From the NCBI GenBank assembly GCA_963710645.1, contig CAVQBD010000001.1, forward strand, positions 496,001-560,000: a DNA stretch of 64,000 nt. Direction: 5' to 3'. Below, one piece after another: positions 8,718 to 18,518 of this stretch. Made by a program: the position numbers and the translations under genes. The stretch comes from FEB-10 sp963710645 (GTDB lineage Bacteria > Acidobacteriota > Thermoanaerobaculia > Thermoanaerobaculales > Sulfomarinibacteraceae). Every line of letters starts with the position of its first letter. Positions within the stretch are counted from its first letter, which is position 1. A model generated the notes under the pieces. It had not been told where the DNA came from. It made no database searches and worked only from the letters and a program-made list of their open reading frames with translations.

Positions 8718-9524
8718 ATGGTAAAACCCGACCCTCCGGTGGCTCTCAAAGCAGCGTTACGGCACGACGCCATTCGCCGCGCGATCGAGGTCAACCGGAG
8801 AGTGAGCATCGCCGAGTTGACGGAACGCCTCGGCGTTTCGGAAGTGACCATCAGGGAAGATCTCAAACACCTCGAACAGCGGGGTGCGTTGACCCGGATC
8901 CGAGGGGGAGCGGTCGGGGTGCTGCACAACGGCGCTCTGGAGATGCCCCTCGAGGAGACCAGCACCACAAATCGCGCCGAGAAGATGGCCATCGCCGCCC
9001 GGGCGGCATCGATGATTCGGGACGGAGAGACCGTCATCATCGACGTGGGCAGCACCACAACCGAGCTCGCAAAAGCGCTGACGCCTGGTTTGGTCGGGGT
9101 CGTTGTGATCACCAATGGTCTGAATATTGCCCTGATCCTAGAGTCATTCCCCGGGGTCTCCGTCATCGTGACCGGAGGCACCGTGCGCCCACTGCAGCAT
9201 TCGCTGGTTGCGCCAATGGGGACCTTACTGCTGGATCAGCTCAAAGCCGACGTGGCGTTCCTCGGATGTAACGGCGTCGACCCGGCGCGGGGATTCACCA
9301 ACAGCAACATCGCCGAGGCCGAGATCAAACAGGCAATGGTTCGGGCGGCCCAAAAGGTCGTCTTTCTCGCCGACCACGACAAGATCGGCGCGGTGGCCTC
9401 GGCCTATGTCACCGATATTTCCGGGGCGGACCTGTTGATCACCGACGACGGAGCCGATGAAACGGTGATCGAGAGCTTGAGAGCCGAGGGCGTGGCCGTG
9501 GATACGGTCACACCGCTGGGGTGA
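8718..9524 (+). CDS. DeoR-family transcriptional regulator
   Basis: This 268-residue cytoplasmic repressor has an N-terminal helix-turn-helix (RVSIAELTERLGVSEVTIRE, about residues 28-47) followed by the DeoR signature RIRGGAV. Its C-terminal DeoRC sugar-phosphate-isomerase-like domain shows KMAIAARAASMIRDGETVIIDVGSTT and later FLADHDKIG. DeoR proteins usually sense a phosphorylated sugar intermediate, so galactose 1-phosphate or a downstream product is a reasonable guess here. The gene lies between the galM-SSS-galK operon and the receptor/glycosidase genes and probably controls both. The Shine-Dalgarno is weak and the predicted leader is about 130 bases. Confidence 0.92.
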   Translation: MVKPDPPVALKAALRHDAIRRAIEVNRRVSIAELTERLGVSEVTIREDLKHLEQRGALTRIRGGAVGVLHNGALEMPLEETSTTNRAEKMAIAARAASMIRDGETVIIDVGSTTTELAKALTPGLVGVVVITNGLNIALILESFPGVSVIVTGGTVRPLQHSLVAPMGTLLLDQLKADVAFLGCNGVDPARGFTNSNIAEAEIKQAMVRAAQKVVFLADHDKIGAVASAYVTDISGADLLITDDGADETVIESLRAEGVAVDTVTPLG

Positions 9525-9604
9525 CTGGGATGCGCATTCATCAGCGGCGAGAACCGCAGAGATTTGAAATGGAATTTGAGAGGCCAACCGGGAGGAGGGA
9601 TGCC

Positions 9605-12391
9605 ATGACACGGGGACGGTGGATCGGGATTGTGGGAGTCGTGATCGTCGTGATGGTGAGCCAGGTGGCCCTGGCGCAGACAACTGGAAGCATTCGCGGG
9701 AGGGTCCTCGACGAGAACGGACAGGAAATGCCGGGTGTCACGGTTGTGGTCACCGGCGAGGCCCTTGGATCGGCCCAACGGAGCGCCGTGACCAGTGCCT
9801 CCGGCGGGTTCAACTTTACCGCCGTTCCCATTGCGAGCTATACGGTGACCGCCTCGCTTCCCGGGTATCAGACGCAGGCCGCCGAAGACGTCAGGGTGAG
9901 CATCGGCAAGGTCACCTCGGTGGACTTCACCATGCCGGAGGCCTTCTCCGAGGAGATCGTCGTGATCGCCGAGACGCCCATCGTCGATGTGGCCAGCCCC
10001 ACGTTCAACACCCGATTCGACAACGAACAGATCATTGACCTTCCCACCAGGGGAAATTTCTACGACATGATCGCGTTGACCCCCGGCGTGTCGGCAATGG
10101 GGGAGGGCTCGAATGCCCTGGCGGCCTTCGGAGCCGACACCAAGTCAAGTCAATGGAATATCGATGGTCTCGATCGCACGGCGCCCGAGGGCGGCGATCT
10201 CTCGTGGTCCATGAACGACGAGATGGTGCAGGAGATCCAGGTGCTCGGCACCGGCGCCACCGCCGAGTATGGCGGGATGCTGGGTACCGCCTTCAACGTG
10301 GTGACCAAGTCGGGAACCAACGACTTCCACGGTTCGGCGGCGCTGGACTACTGGCCCAGCAGCTGGGTTGACGAGAATGGCAAGCGTGAGGACGCCCCGG
10401 AGGGTGCCCAGACCTATCGTCTCGACCACCACAACAATCTGGCCATGACCTTGGGCGGACCCATCAAACGTGACCTCCTGTGGTTCTTTGTCGGTGCCGA
10501 GTGGGGGCGCTTCCAGGCCTTTGGACCGTTCGAAGACTCGACGCTGGACGAGCAAAAGGGGACGGAGTGGAACAACTACGACGCCAAGCTCACCGCCCAG
10601 CTGGCTCAGAATCACCGACTCAACTTAACGGCGAATGCCCGTGAGTTTCTGGGACCCGACAACGGCAGCATCTACGCCGAACCGACGACCTGGAAGGAGT
10701 ACTACTCGGACCACACGATGCTGGCTCTGGATTACAGTGGGATCCTGGGTGTGAATACAGTCCTCGAGGCGCGTGTCGGATACTGGAGGGGCGACAACGA
10801 GAATCGTCCACAGTACCCGAGCGATGAACCCTATTTCGAAGACTACACGGTGTATCCGGAAACGGCGTCCGGGGGCACCTACTGGGACTGGGAGTGGGAG
10901 CAACACTCCGATGACGCCGAGATCATCATCACCCAACACGCCGACGATTTCATCAAGGGGGACCACCAGTTCCGTTTCGGTGTCCAGTACAACCGGGGCG
11001 GCGGCACCACCAAGACCTTCAAACCCGATTGGTACTACCAGCAGGAGTATGAGTACTACCCGGGATACCCCTACGTCTACCAGTACTGGTACACGGGCCT
11101 GCCGTACTACTACGGCGGCGAATCCGAGTCCATCGGCGTCTTTGCCACCGACAGCTGGACCGTCAACAACCATCTGACCCTCGACATCGGGGTCAGGTGG
11201 GACGACCATAAGGGTTGGATCGACGATTTCAACCGTCTCGACCATGACTCGAACCCCACCGGTGAGGTGATTCCGGGCCGCGACATGGTGGACTGGAACA
11301 ACATCGACCCGCGTCTGGGCTTCGCCTGGCAGCCCACCGACACGGGCAAGTCGGTTCTCCGCGGCTCCATCGGACTGTTCCACGCCGGGATGACCTCGGG
11401 CGATTGGTACTCGCCGCCACCTGGAGTGTCGCCGTGGACCACGTACTGGCTCAATTGGGACAACGAGTGGGAGGTAATTTCGGTGTGGGAGAGCACTCCC
11501 GACGCATTTCTGATTCCCGGGACCGACAACGCGTACACATGGGAGTACACCCTCGGCTTCGATCATCAGCTGACCGCCACCAGCGCCATTGGGGTCCAGG
11601 CGGTGTACAAGGAGACCGAGGACCAGATCGGCTGGTACGTCGATGACGACGGCGAGTTCGAGTGGTTCAGCTGGACCGACCCGGAGACCGGGCAACGAGT
11701 TCATGCTCAAGGACTACTCGGTGGAACCAACCCGGTACAAGGGGAACAGCACCGGCCCAGGGGCCGTAGGCGGCGATCGTCCCTACGAACAGAACTACGT
11801 GGGATTTTTTCTGACCTACACGAAGCGGTTCAGCAACAACTGGGACCTGATGGCCTCGTACAGCTACTCGAAGTCCGAGGGCCTGAACCCTCGGCACTTC
11901 ACCGGCGTCGACTGGGCCGGGACAGGGCGAGGTCTTCTATGCCAATCGCGACGAGGCCGACCCCAACGCCTTCATCAACGCCGACAAGACGTTGGCCGGC
12001 GACCGCAGACACATGCTCCGGCTGGTCGGCAACTGGATGCTGCCGCTATGAATTCAAGATCAGCTCGGTGGTCAATATCCAGAGCGGCCGCACCTACGAC
12101 CGGCAGCAGCAGGTCCGTCTGCCGAACCGGGGCACGACGACGATCGTCACCTCGCCGGGCTCACGACAGCCAACGCCTGCCGACCCAGTATCTGTGGGAT
12201 CTCGGTGTCGGCAAACACTTCAACCTCGGCAAGGGGACGACCTCAACATCGATATCCAGATTCTCAACCTCCTCAACGACGACGCGGTCGAGTGGTGGAG
12301 GGATCTCAATTATCCGGTTGGCGAGGAGCCCCTGCCCGGAGGTTGGGTACTGCCGCGGAGGGCACAGCTCCGTTTCAGGGTTTCCTTCTGA
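9605..12391 (+). CDS. TonB-dependent Oar-like outer-membrane receptor (3-prime part frameshifted)
   Basis: The product begins with a signal peptide, then a carboxypeptidase-regulatory-like domain (GSIRGRVLDENGQEMPGVTV), a TonB plug and a long beta-barrel rich in Tyr and Trp. This is the Oar-like receptor type common in Acidobacteriota for uptake of large substrates. The ATG at 9605 follows a strong GGGAGGAGGG; the frame is open from 9521. Sequence is coherent to about 11690. Beyond that the barrel homology hops frames: +1 insertions near 11695, 11930, 12050 and 12175 and a -1 near 12240, the first two in G runs, returning to the original frame to end in a barrel-like RAQLRFRVSF. I infer an intact 920-930-residue gene with local sequence errors. 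It follows deoR by 80 bases. Confidence 0.85.
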   Translation: MTRGRWIGIVGVVIVVMVSQVALAQTTGSIRGRVLDENGQEMPGVTVVVTGEALGSAQRSAVTSASGGFNFTAVPIASYTVTASLPGYQTQAAEDVRVSIGKVTSVDFTMPEAFSEEIVVIAETPIVDVASPTFNTRFDNEQIIDLPTRGNFYDMIALTPGVSAMGEGSNALAAFGADTKSSQWNIDGLDRTAPEGGDLSWSMNDEMVQEIQVLGTGATAEYGGMLGTAFNVVTKSGTNDFHGSAALDYWPSSWVDENGKREDAPEGAQTYRLDHHNNLAMTLGGPIKRDLLWFFVGAEWGRFQAFGPFEDSTLDEQKGTEWNNYDAKLTAQLAQNHRLNLTANAREFLGPDNGSIYAEPTTWKEYYSDHTMLALDYSGILGVNTVLEARVGYWRGDNENRPQYPSDEPYFEDYTVYPETASGGTYWDWEWEQHSDDAEIIITQHADDFIKGDHQFRFGVQYNRGGGTTKTFKPDWYYQQEYEYYPGYPYVYQYWYTGLPYYYGGESESIGVFATDSWTVNNHLTLDIGVRWDDHKGWIDDFNRLDHDSNPTGEVIPGRDMVDWNNIDPRLGFAWQPTDTGKSVLRGSIGLFHAGMTSGDWYSPPPGVSPWTTYWLNWDNEWEVISVWESTPDAFLIPGTDNAYTWEYTLGFDHQLTATSAIGVQAVYKETEDQIGWYVDDDGEFEWFSWTDPETGQRVHAQGLLGGTNPVQGEQHRPRGRRRRSSLRTELRGIFSDLHEAVQQQLGPDGLVQLLEVRGPEPSALHRRRLGRDRARSSMPIATRPTPTPSSTPTRRWPATADTCSGWSATGCCRYEFKISSVVNIQSGRTYDRQQQVRLPNRGTTTIVTSPGSRQPTPADPVSVGSRCRQTLQPRQGDDLNIDIQILNLLNDDAVEWWRDLNYPVGEEPLPGGWVLPRRAQLRFRVSF

Positions 12392-12406
12392 GCGAGTGCA
12401 TCGAGG

Positions 12407-12438
12407 GACGGGCCCGCTCCGGCGGGCTCGTCCTTTTT
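12407..12438 (+). terminator. rho-independent terminator after the TonB receptor
   Basis: An 11-base arm at 12407-12417 pairs with 12422-12432, with one mismatch, around a 4-base loop; CTTTTT follows. It lies 16 bases after the receptor stop codon. It would separate receptor transcription from the glycosidase genes, or attenuate it. Confidence 0.8.
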
Positions 12439-12518
12439 GAATGGCGATCGATCACCGGCCGATCCGAGATTGGAGTCGGCCGGTGAGGATTCAGGCGAAA
12501 CAGGGGGCTGTGTGAGCC

Positions 12519-15500
12519 ATGTCCCAGAGCGTTGACGGTGGTGGTGGCTTGCGTGCCTTGTTGTTCGGCCGGATGCGGGCGGGCGCCCCGAGCTCCGACT
12601 CACATCCCGATTGGGAAAACCCGCAGATGATCGGCCGCAACAAGGAGGCGCCACACGCCACCGCCATACCGTTCGCCGATGCCGCGAGCCGCACTTGCGC
12701 GGGATCCGACCGGATCTCCGTGGTTCCAGTCGCTCAACGGAGACCTGGAGATTTCCACTGGTCGGCAGAACCCGGACGCAGCGACCGGTCGACTTCTACC
12801 GGCCCGACTTCGACGTCAGCTTCGTGGGACGAGATCCCGGTGCCGGCCAACTGGCAGCTCCACGGCTACGGATATCCCATCTACACCAACGTCCGCTACG
12901 CCTGGGGCGAACCCGATCCGCCGCGCGTACCGCACGACTTCAACCCGGTCGGCTCCTACCGTCGCGAGCTTCACGGTCCCGGACGACTGGGACGGCCGCC
13001 AGGTCTATCTCCACTTCGCCGGGGTGAGTTCGGCCTTCTATCTCTGGGTCAACGGCCACGAGGTCGGCTACAGCCAGGGCAGCCGGACACCGGCCGAGTT
13101 CAACATCACCGACTATCTGCAGCCGGGCGAGAACGTGGTCGCCGCCGAGGTCTACCGCTACTCGCGACGGCTCGTATCTCGAGTGCCAGGACTTCTGGCG
13201 GATCAGCGGCATCTTCCGCGATGTCTTCCTGTACTCGCTCGGTCGACTCCGAGCATCCGCGACTTTCAGGTCCACACCGATCTCGACGAGAGCTACCGCG
13301 ACGCCGACGCTCGGCATCGACGTGTCGGATGCGCAACCTCGGCGAGCGAGAATCGATCGTTCGCCGTCGACGGCCAGTCTCTTCGATGCCGACGGCGGGA
13401 TGGTCGTGGATGACCTGGCGGTGTCCGGCGAGGCATCAGCCGGAACGCGAGACCGTGATCCGGCTCGATCGCGAGATGTCAGATCCCCCAAAGTGGTCGG
13501 CCGAAGAGCCCAATCTCTTCCGCTTGGTCGTTGACGCCTGACGACCCCGACGGCGCGGTGATCCAGGTCGGTGCTCCACCAACGTCGGTTTCCGCGAGGT
13601 CGGAGATCACGGACGGCCAATTGCTGGTCAACGGTGTCGCGGTTCTGCTCAAGGGGACCAACCGCCACGAGCACGATCCCGGACACCGGCCACGTCATGT
13701 CCACCGAGGGGATGATGCGCGACATCCTGCTGATGAAGCAGCACAACATCAACGCGGTGCGCACCTCGCACTACCCGAACGTCACCGAGTGGTACGACCT
13801 CACCGACCAGTACGGCCTCTACGTCATCGACGAGGCCAACATCGAGTCGCACGGCATCGGCTACGAGCCCGACAAGACGCTGGGCAACAAGCCGGAGTGG
13901 GGCAAGGCCCACCTGGACCGGACCATCAGCATGGTCGAGCGCGACAAGAACCACCCGTCCATCATCATCTGGTCGCTGGGCAACGAGGCCGGTGACGGGG
14001 TGAACTTCACGGCCACGAGCTGCCTGGATCCGCGAGCGCGACCCGTCGCGGCCGGTCCACTACGAACGCGCCGAGCTCGGTCCCAACACCGACATCTTCT
14101 GCCCCATGTACGCCCGCATCCCCGACATCGTCGAGTACGCGGAGAACCACGACGACCGGCCGCTCATCCTGTGCGAGTACGCGCACGCCATGGGCAACAG
14201 CATCGGCAACCTCGCGGACTACTGGGACGCGATCTACGCCCACGAGCAGCTGCAGGGCGGCTTCATCTGGGACTGGGTGGATCAGGGGCTGCGCCAGCCG
14301 GTGCCGGGCAGGCCCGGCGAGTTCTACTTCGCCTACGGCGGCGACTTCGAGCCCGAGGGCGTCTACCACGACGACAACTTCCTGATGAACGGCCTGGTCT
14401 CGGCCGACCGCGTGCCCCATCCCGGTCTCTTCGAGGTCAAGAAGGTGCTACCAGTACATCACGGTCGACGCCGGTGGACCTCGACGCCGGGGCGAGATCG
14501 AGATCGACGAACGGCTACGCGTTTCATCAACCTTGACTGGCATTGACGGGTTCTGGGAGCTCAAGGGCGATGACGAGATCATCGCCTCCGGTCAGCTGCC
14601 ACAGCTCGACATCGGCACCCGCCGGCAGAAGAGCCGGTTCACGATTCCCGTTGCCGACGATCCACCCCAGAGCCGGGCGTCGAGTACTGGCTCGAATCTG
14701 AGCTTCCGGCTTGCCGACGATCACACCGTGGGCCGACGCGCGGCCACGAGGTCGCGTGGGAGCAGTTCGAGCTCGGACGTCGGCGCCGAGGCGCCGAAGC
14801 TGGATCGGGCCGCCATGCCGCGCTCTGAATGTGGACGAGACCGACCAACGGATCTCGGTGGTCGGACAGGGGTTCGAGGTGCGCGTTCGATCGTGACGAC
14901 GGGACCATCGGCACGCTGACGGTCAACGGTGACCGAGCTCATTGGCTCGCGGCCCACAGCCCAACTTCTGGCGTGCTCCGACCGACAACGACCGCGGCAA
15001 CGACATGCCGGACCGCTGCGCGCCGTGGAAGGCGGCGAGCCGGCAACTGGGTCGTGACTACCGGATCGTCGGTCGACCGAGTCGGCCCAGCGGAGGTCGA
15101 GGTGCGGTTCCAGGCCGTCCCCCGATGCGTCGGGTTCGACCAACGAGGTCGCCTACACCGTGCTCGGCAACGGCGAGATCCTGGTCGAGTGCCACTCTCA
15201 CTCCGGGCGACGGCGATCTTCCCGAGCTGCCCCGCTTCGGGATGCAGATGGTGGTGCCCGGCGGATTCGAGACCATGACCTGGTACGGCCGTGGGCCGCA
15301 TGAGAGCTACTGGGACCGCAAGGCCGGCGCGCGGGTCGGTGTCTATTCCGGCACGGTCGACGAGCAGTTCGTGGACTACTCCGAGCCCCAGGAGAACGGC
15401 AACAAGACCGACGTTCGGTGGGTGTCGCTGACCGTGACGACGGCACCGGGTTGCTGGTCGTGGGCGACCCGCTCATTGGCGTCAGCGCCCATCACTACAC

Positions 15501-15729
15501 CACCGAAGATCTCGAGGACGCAAAGTACAGCTACCAGATGGAGCGACGCGAGGACATCACTTTGAGTGTCGACATGGAACAGACCGGAGTCGGCGGGGAC
15601 GACAGCTGGGGGGCGAGGACCCACGAGGAGTATACGGTGTGGGCCGAACCCCTCGTCTACTCGTTCTGGCTGCGACCGTTGACCGAATCCGGCCCGCCCG
15701 CCATGGAGCAGGCCCGACTCACCCGATGA
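12519..15729 (+). pseudogene. GH2 beta-galactosidase (LacZ type), many frameshifts
   Basis: Fragments in all three frames join into one LacZ-like protein of about 1050 residues. In order they are DWENPQMIGRNKE, FHWSAEP, VPANWQLHGYGYPIYTNVRY, TVPDDWDGRQVYLHFAGVSS, LECQDFWRISGIFRDVFLY, the TIM barrel with acid/base Glu at 13985-13987 (GNEAGDG) and nucleophile Glu at 14175-14177 (ILCEYAHAMGNS), then the C-terminal small domain ending RLTR at 15729. At least a dozen single-base shifts separate these pieces, yet each piece is well conserved and lacks nonsense changes. That argues for sequence error more than decay. The hydrophobic lipoprotein-like N-terminus also spans two frames, so the exact start is unsure. 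The expected role is releasing terminal galactose outside or in the periplasm. Confidence 0.85.
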
Positions 15730-17399
15730 ACTCGTCGTCTGCGTTAACCCGGTGGGCGTCGATCCACAGACCGACGGGCGGCTCTGGAGCCGGACTCCTG
15801 GCCCTCCTGGTGACGGTTGTTCTTCTCGGCTGCACGCCCCAGCTGGTTGCTGAGATTGACGTTCCGGGCTACCCACCTTGTGTTCCCGGGTCCGGCGGGG
15901 ATCTGCGTTCCGAAGTGACCGAGGCGCTGACGGTGAGGGTCAAAACCGAAGAAGTCGCTCAGAAGATGCTCGGTTTCGGCGCATCGGACTGTTGGTCCAT
16001 CCAGTTTGTGGGCCAGTGGCCGCTCGCCAAACGGGAGGCCATTGCAGACCTATTGTTCGAGAGCGGTTTGGACCCGTCCAATGACCCCATGGGCATCGGG
16101 CTATCGGTGTGGCGGTTCAACATCGGCGCAGGAAGCAGCCGCCAGGGTTACATCATCCGGCCGTGGCGTCGTGCGGACACCTTTTTCAACGACGACTTTT
16201 CGGGGTACGACTGGACTCGGCTGCCGGGCCAACGCTGGTTTCTCTCCGCAGCGAAGGAGAGGGGAGTCGACCGATTCATCGCGTTCGTCAACAGCCCGCC
16301 CATCAACATGACCACGAACGGCCGGGCCTACTGTGACGCCAACTCCGGCAGCACCAATCTGGCCGATGGCATGGAAGATGACTTTGCCGCGTTCCTGGCG
16401 GAGATCGCGGAGCACTTCAGCGAGGTGGAAGGCGTCGATTTCGATGTTCTGAGCCCCGTCAATGAACCTCAGTGGGACTGGGAGAGCGGCACCCAGGAGG
16501 GGTGCCGGTACGCCGCCGCCGACATCAGGAGGGTGGTCGAGGCGCTTGACGCCGAGACTGGGCTTGGAAACACCCACATCGAGATTCCGGAGTCCGGCAG
16601 CATCGTCGACCTGTTCTCCGGAGAGGAGTACCTGGAGGCGTTCTTCGAGCCCAATAGTCCTGCCTTTGTCGGCGACAAGGTGTTGCCACGAATTTCGAGC
16701 CACAGCTATTTCACGGATCAGCCCTCCACCGGTCTCATCGAGCAACGGGAACAGCTTCGGGCGGCGCTCGACGAGTATCCGGATCTCCAGTACGCCATGA
16801 CCGAGTATTGTCCGCTGGGAGACCACGGGCCCGGACGGGATCTCGGCATGGACACGGCACTCTGGATCGCTCGACTGATTCACTTCGACCTGGTGATCGC
16901 CGGTGCCTCGAGCTGGCAGTGGTGGCTTGCCGTATCGCCGTACGATTACAAGGACGGTCTCGTATACATCGACCGCGACCCCGTGGACGGTGAGTTCTTC
17001 GAATCGAAGATGCTGTGGGTCATGGGCAACTTCAGCCGCTTCGTGAGGCCTGGCATGGTCCGGGTCGGTGTTGAGAGGTCGGACAGCGCCCCCCACGTCC
17101 AAACCCTCGAAGGCCTGATGGTCTCGAGTTTCCTCGATAACGATCGGGGGATCATCGCCACCGTACTCATCAACCGGTCGGAGGAGTCTGTCCCTGTGAA
17201 CCTCCAAGTCCAGGGGTTGGGGATCGAAGAGTGGATTCCCTTTGTCACCAGTGCGACCAGCGACCTCGGTGCCTTCGCCGCGGTTGCCGCCGGAGAAATT
17301 ATCGAGGTGCCTGCTCGATCGGTCGTGACGTTGGTGGGCCGTGACCCCTCGGTCCTCCCTTCACCACGGCGGCCGTCCGGGCGGATTGGTCCAAGATGA
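15726..17399 (+). CDS. GH30-family glycosidase lipoprotein (possible endo-beta-1,6-galactanase)
   Basis: The 557-residue product starts with a lipoprotein signal (LLALLVTVVLLGC) and continues into a GH30-type TIM barrel beginning GFGASDCWS. Glu247 in SPVNEPQW is the likely acid/base and Glu360 in MTEYC the likely nucleophile; a small beta-domain ends the protein. GH30 includes glucuronoxylanases, glucosidases and endo-beta-1,6-galactanases. The neighbouring beta-galactosidase, galactokinase and mutarotase favour a galactanase, which is inference. Its ATG overlaps the beta-galactosidase stop (ATGA), and its own stop overlaps the next start, so these genes are translationally coupled. It would act at the cell surface or in the periplasm. 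Confidence 0.85.
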   Translation: MNSSSALTRWASIHRPTGGSGAGLLALLVTVVLLGCTPQLVAEIDVPGYPPCVPGSGGDLRSEVTEALTVRVKTEEVAQKMLGFGASDCWSIQFVGQWPLAKREAIADLLFESGLDPSNDPMGIGLSVWRFNIGAGSSRQGYIIRPWRRADTFFNDDFSGYDWTRLPGQRWFLSAAKERGVDRFIAFVNSPPINMTTNGRAYCDANSGSTNLADGMEDDFAAFLAEIAEHFSEVEGVDFDVLSPVNEPQWDWESGTQEGCRYAAADIRRVVEALDAETGLGNTHIEIPESGSIVDLFSGEEYLEAFFEPNSPAFVGDKVLPRISSHSYFTDQPSTGLIEQREQLRAALDEYPDLQYAMTEYCPLGDHGPGRDLGMDTALWIARLIHFDLVIAGASSWQWWLAVSPYDYKDGLVYIDRDPVDGEFFESKMLWVMGNFSRFVRPGMVRVGVERSDSAPHVQTLEGLMVSSFLDNDRGIIATVLINRSEESVPVNLQVQGLGIEEWIPFVTSATSDLGAFAAVAAGEIIEVPARSVVTLVGRDPSVLPSPRRPSGRIGPR

Positions 17400-18502
17400 A
17401 TATTTCCAACAAACCTACCGCGAATAGAGGTTGGCTCATGCCGCGTCGGATCTGGATTCGTCGTGTCGCGTTCACTCTTTCCGGTCTCGCCCTGGTGGCC
17501 GGTGTTGCGGCTGGGTCCGAGGCTGAGGGCGAGGCAGCGCCCGCCGTCCTCCACTCGAGCCCCGGCTGCGGAGCAAAGGCCCCGTCGGCGCCCGGCGAGA
17601 CCATGGTGAACACCATTGTGGTGGAAGATCTGACGCGCGAGTATCGTCTCCACCTGCCGGCGGGGTACGACCCGGAGACGGCTCTTCCGTTGGTATTGGT
17701 CATCCACGGCTACACGAATACAGCGAAGAACATCGAGGAATACACGTCCTTCAGTCGGCATGCCGACGAGCACGACTACATCGTCGTGTATCCGCAGGGG
17801 ACGGGGTTCGAGGTGGATGGGAACCTGGTCACCTCGTGGAACGACCTCGCCTGCAACGTCTCGCCCGGTCCTGACGGGCCAACCTGTACGCCAACCGCCG
17901 ACGACTACCCGACACCGCCCGAGTGCGGCGAGCCGCAGGAGTGTGATTGGTGTTCGTGCCACGACGATGTGGGGTTCATCGAAGGACTGCTCGACAGCCT
18001 GGAACGAACTCTATGCATCGATCTCGATCGGGTCTATGCGACAGGCATGAGCAACGGCGGGATGTTGGTCCAACGGTTGGGCTGCGATCTGTCCGATCGA
18101 TTTGCCGCCATCGCCCCGGTTGGGGGCACGTTGGCCAGGGGATTCAACTGCGCTCCCGGACCCAGTCCCCCCATCTCGATCATCAATTTTTACGGCACCC
18201 GCGACCGGACGGTGCCCTTCGACGGAACGGCTTCGGATGACGGGTTCTTCTATACCCCCGCAGCCGAGGTCATGGCGAAGTGGGCTGGTGAGGATTCACA
18301 GCGCTGCGTTTCGGCACCAAGCCCCTACCCGACGTCGAGGGACGGGAGTCTGGGGCTCGAGTGCGTCCAACGGGCACAGTGCGCCACCGGCGCGGAGGTT
18401 GTGGACTGCGCCTTTGACGGAGCTCATGATTGGCCCAGCAACGGCAAGGACGGTTTCGGGGTGGATGTGATTTGGGAGTTCTTCGACGCGAATGGCAGGT
18501 GA
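17396..18502 (+). CDS. secreted CE1/PHB-depolymerase-like esterase
   Basis: This exported alpha/beta hydrolase of 368 residues has an Arg-rich N-terminus and a signal peptide. Its fold begins YRLHLPAGYDPETALPLVLV with the oxyanion-hole motif IHGY. The nucleophile is Ser219 in GMSNG, an Asp is likely in GTRDRTVPFDG, and the catalytic His is probably in DGAHDWP. An insertion of about 40 residues contains several Cys pairs, suggesting disulfides. Relatives are polyhydroxybutyrate depolymerases, feruloyl esterases and acetylxylan esterases. Coupled to the GH30 gene, it most plausibly removes ester groups from plant-type glycans. A second Met at 17438 is an alternative start. Confidence 0.85.
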   Translation: MNISNKPTANRGWLMPRRIWIRRVAFTLSGLALVAGVAAGSEAEGEAAPAVLHSSPGCGAKAPSAPGETMVNTIVVEDLTREYRLHLPAGYDPETALPLVLVIHGYTNTAKNIEEYTSFSRHADEHDYIVVYPQGTGFEVDGNLVTSWNDLACNVSPGPDGPTCTPTADDYPTPPECGEPQECDWCSCHDDVGFIEGLLDSLERTLCIDLDRVYATGMSNGGMLVQRLGCDLSDRFAAIAPVGGTLARGFNCAPGPSPPISIINFYGTRDRTVPFDGTASDDGFFYTPAAEVMAKWAGEDSQRCVSAPSPYPTSRDGSLGLECVQRAQCATGAEVVDCAFDGAHDWPSNGKDGFGVDVIWEFFDANGR

Positions 18503-18518
18503 TGGCATGGGGTGTGGC

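Noticed and set aside
12519..15729. Several separate small genes in place of the beta-galactosidase
   Set aside because: Translations from the different frames join end to end into one LacZ-type protein, so these are pieces of a single gene.
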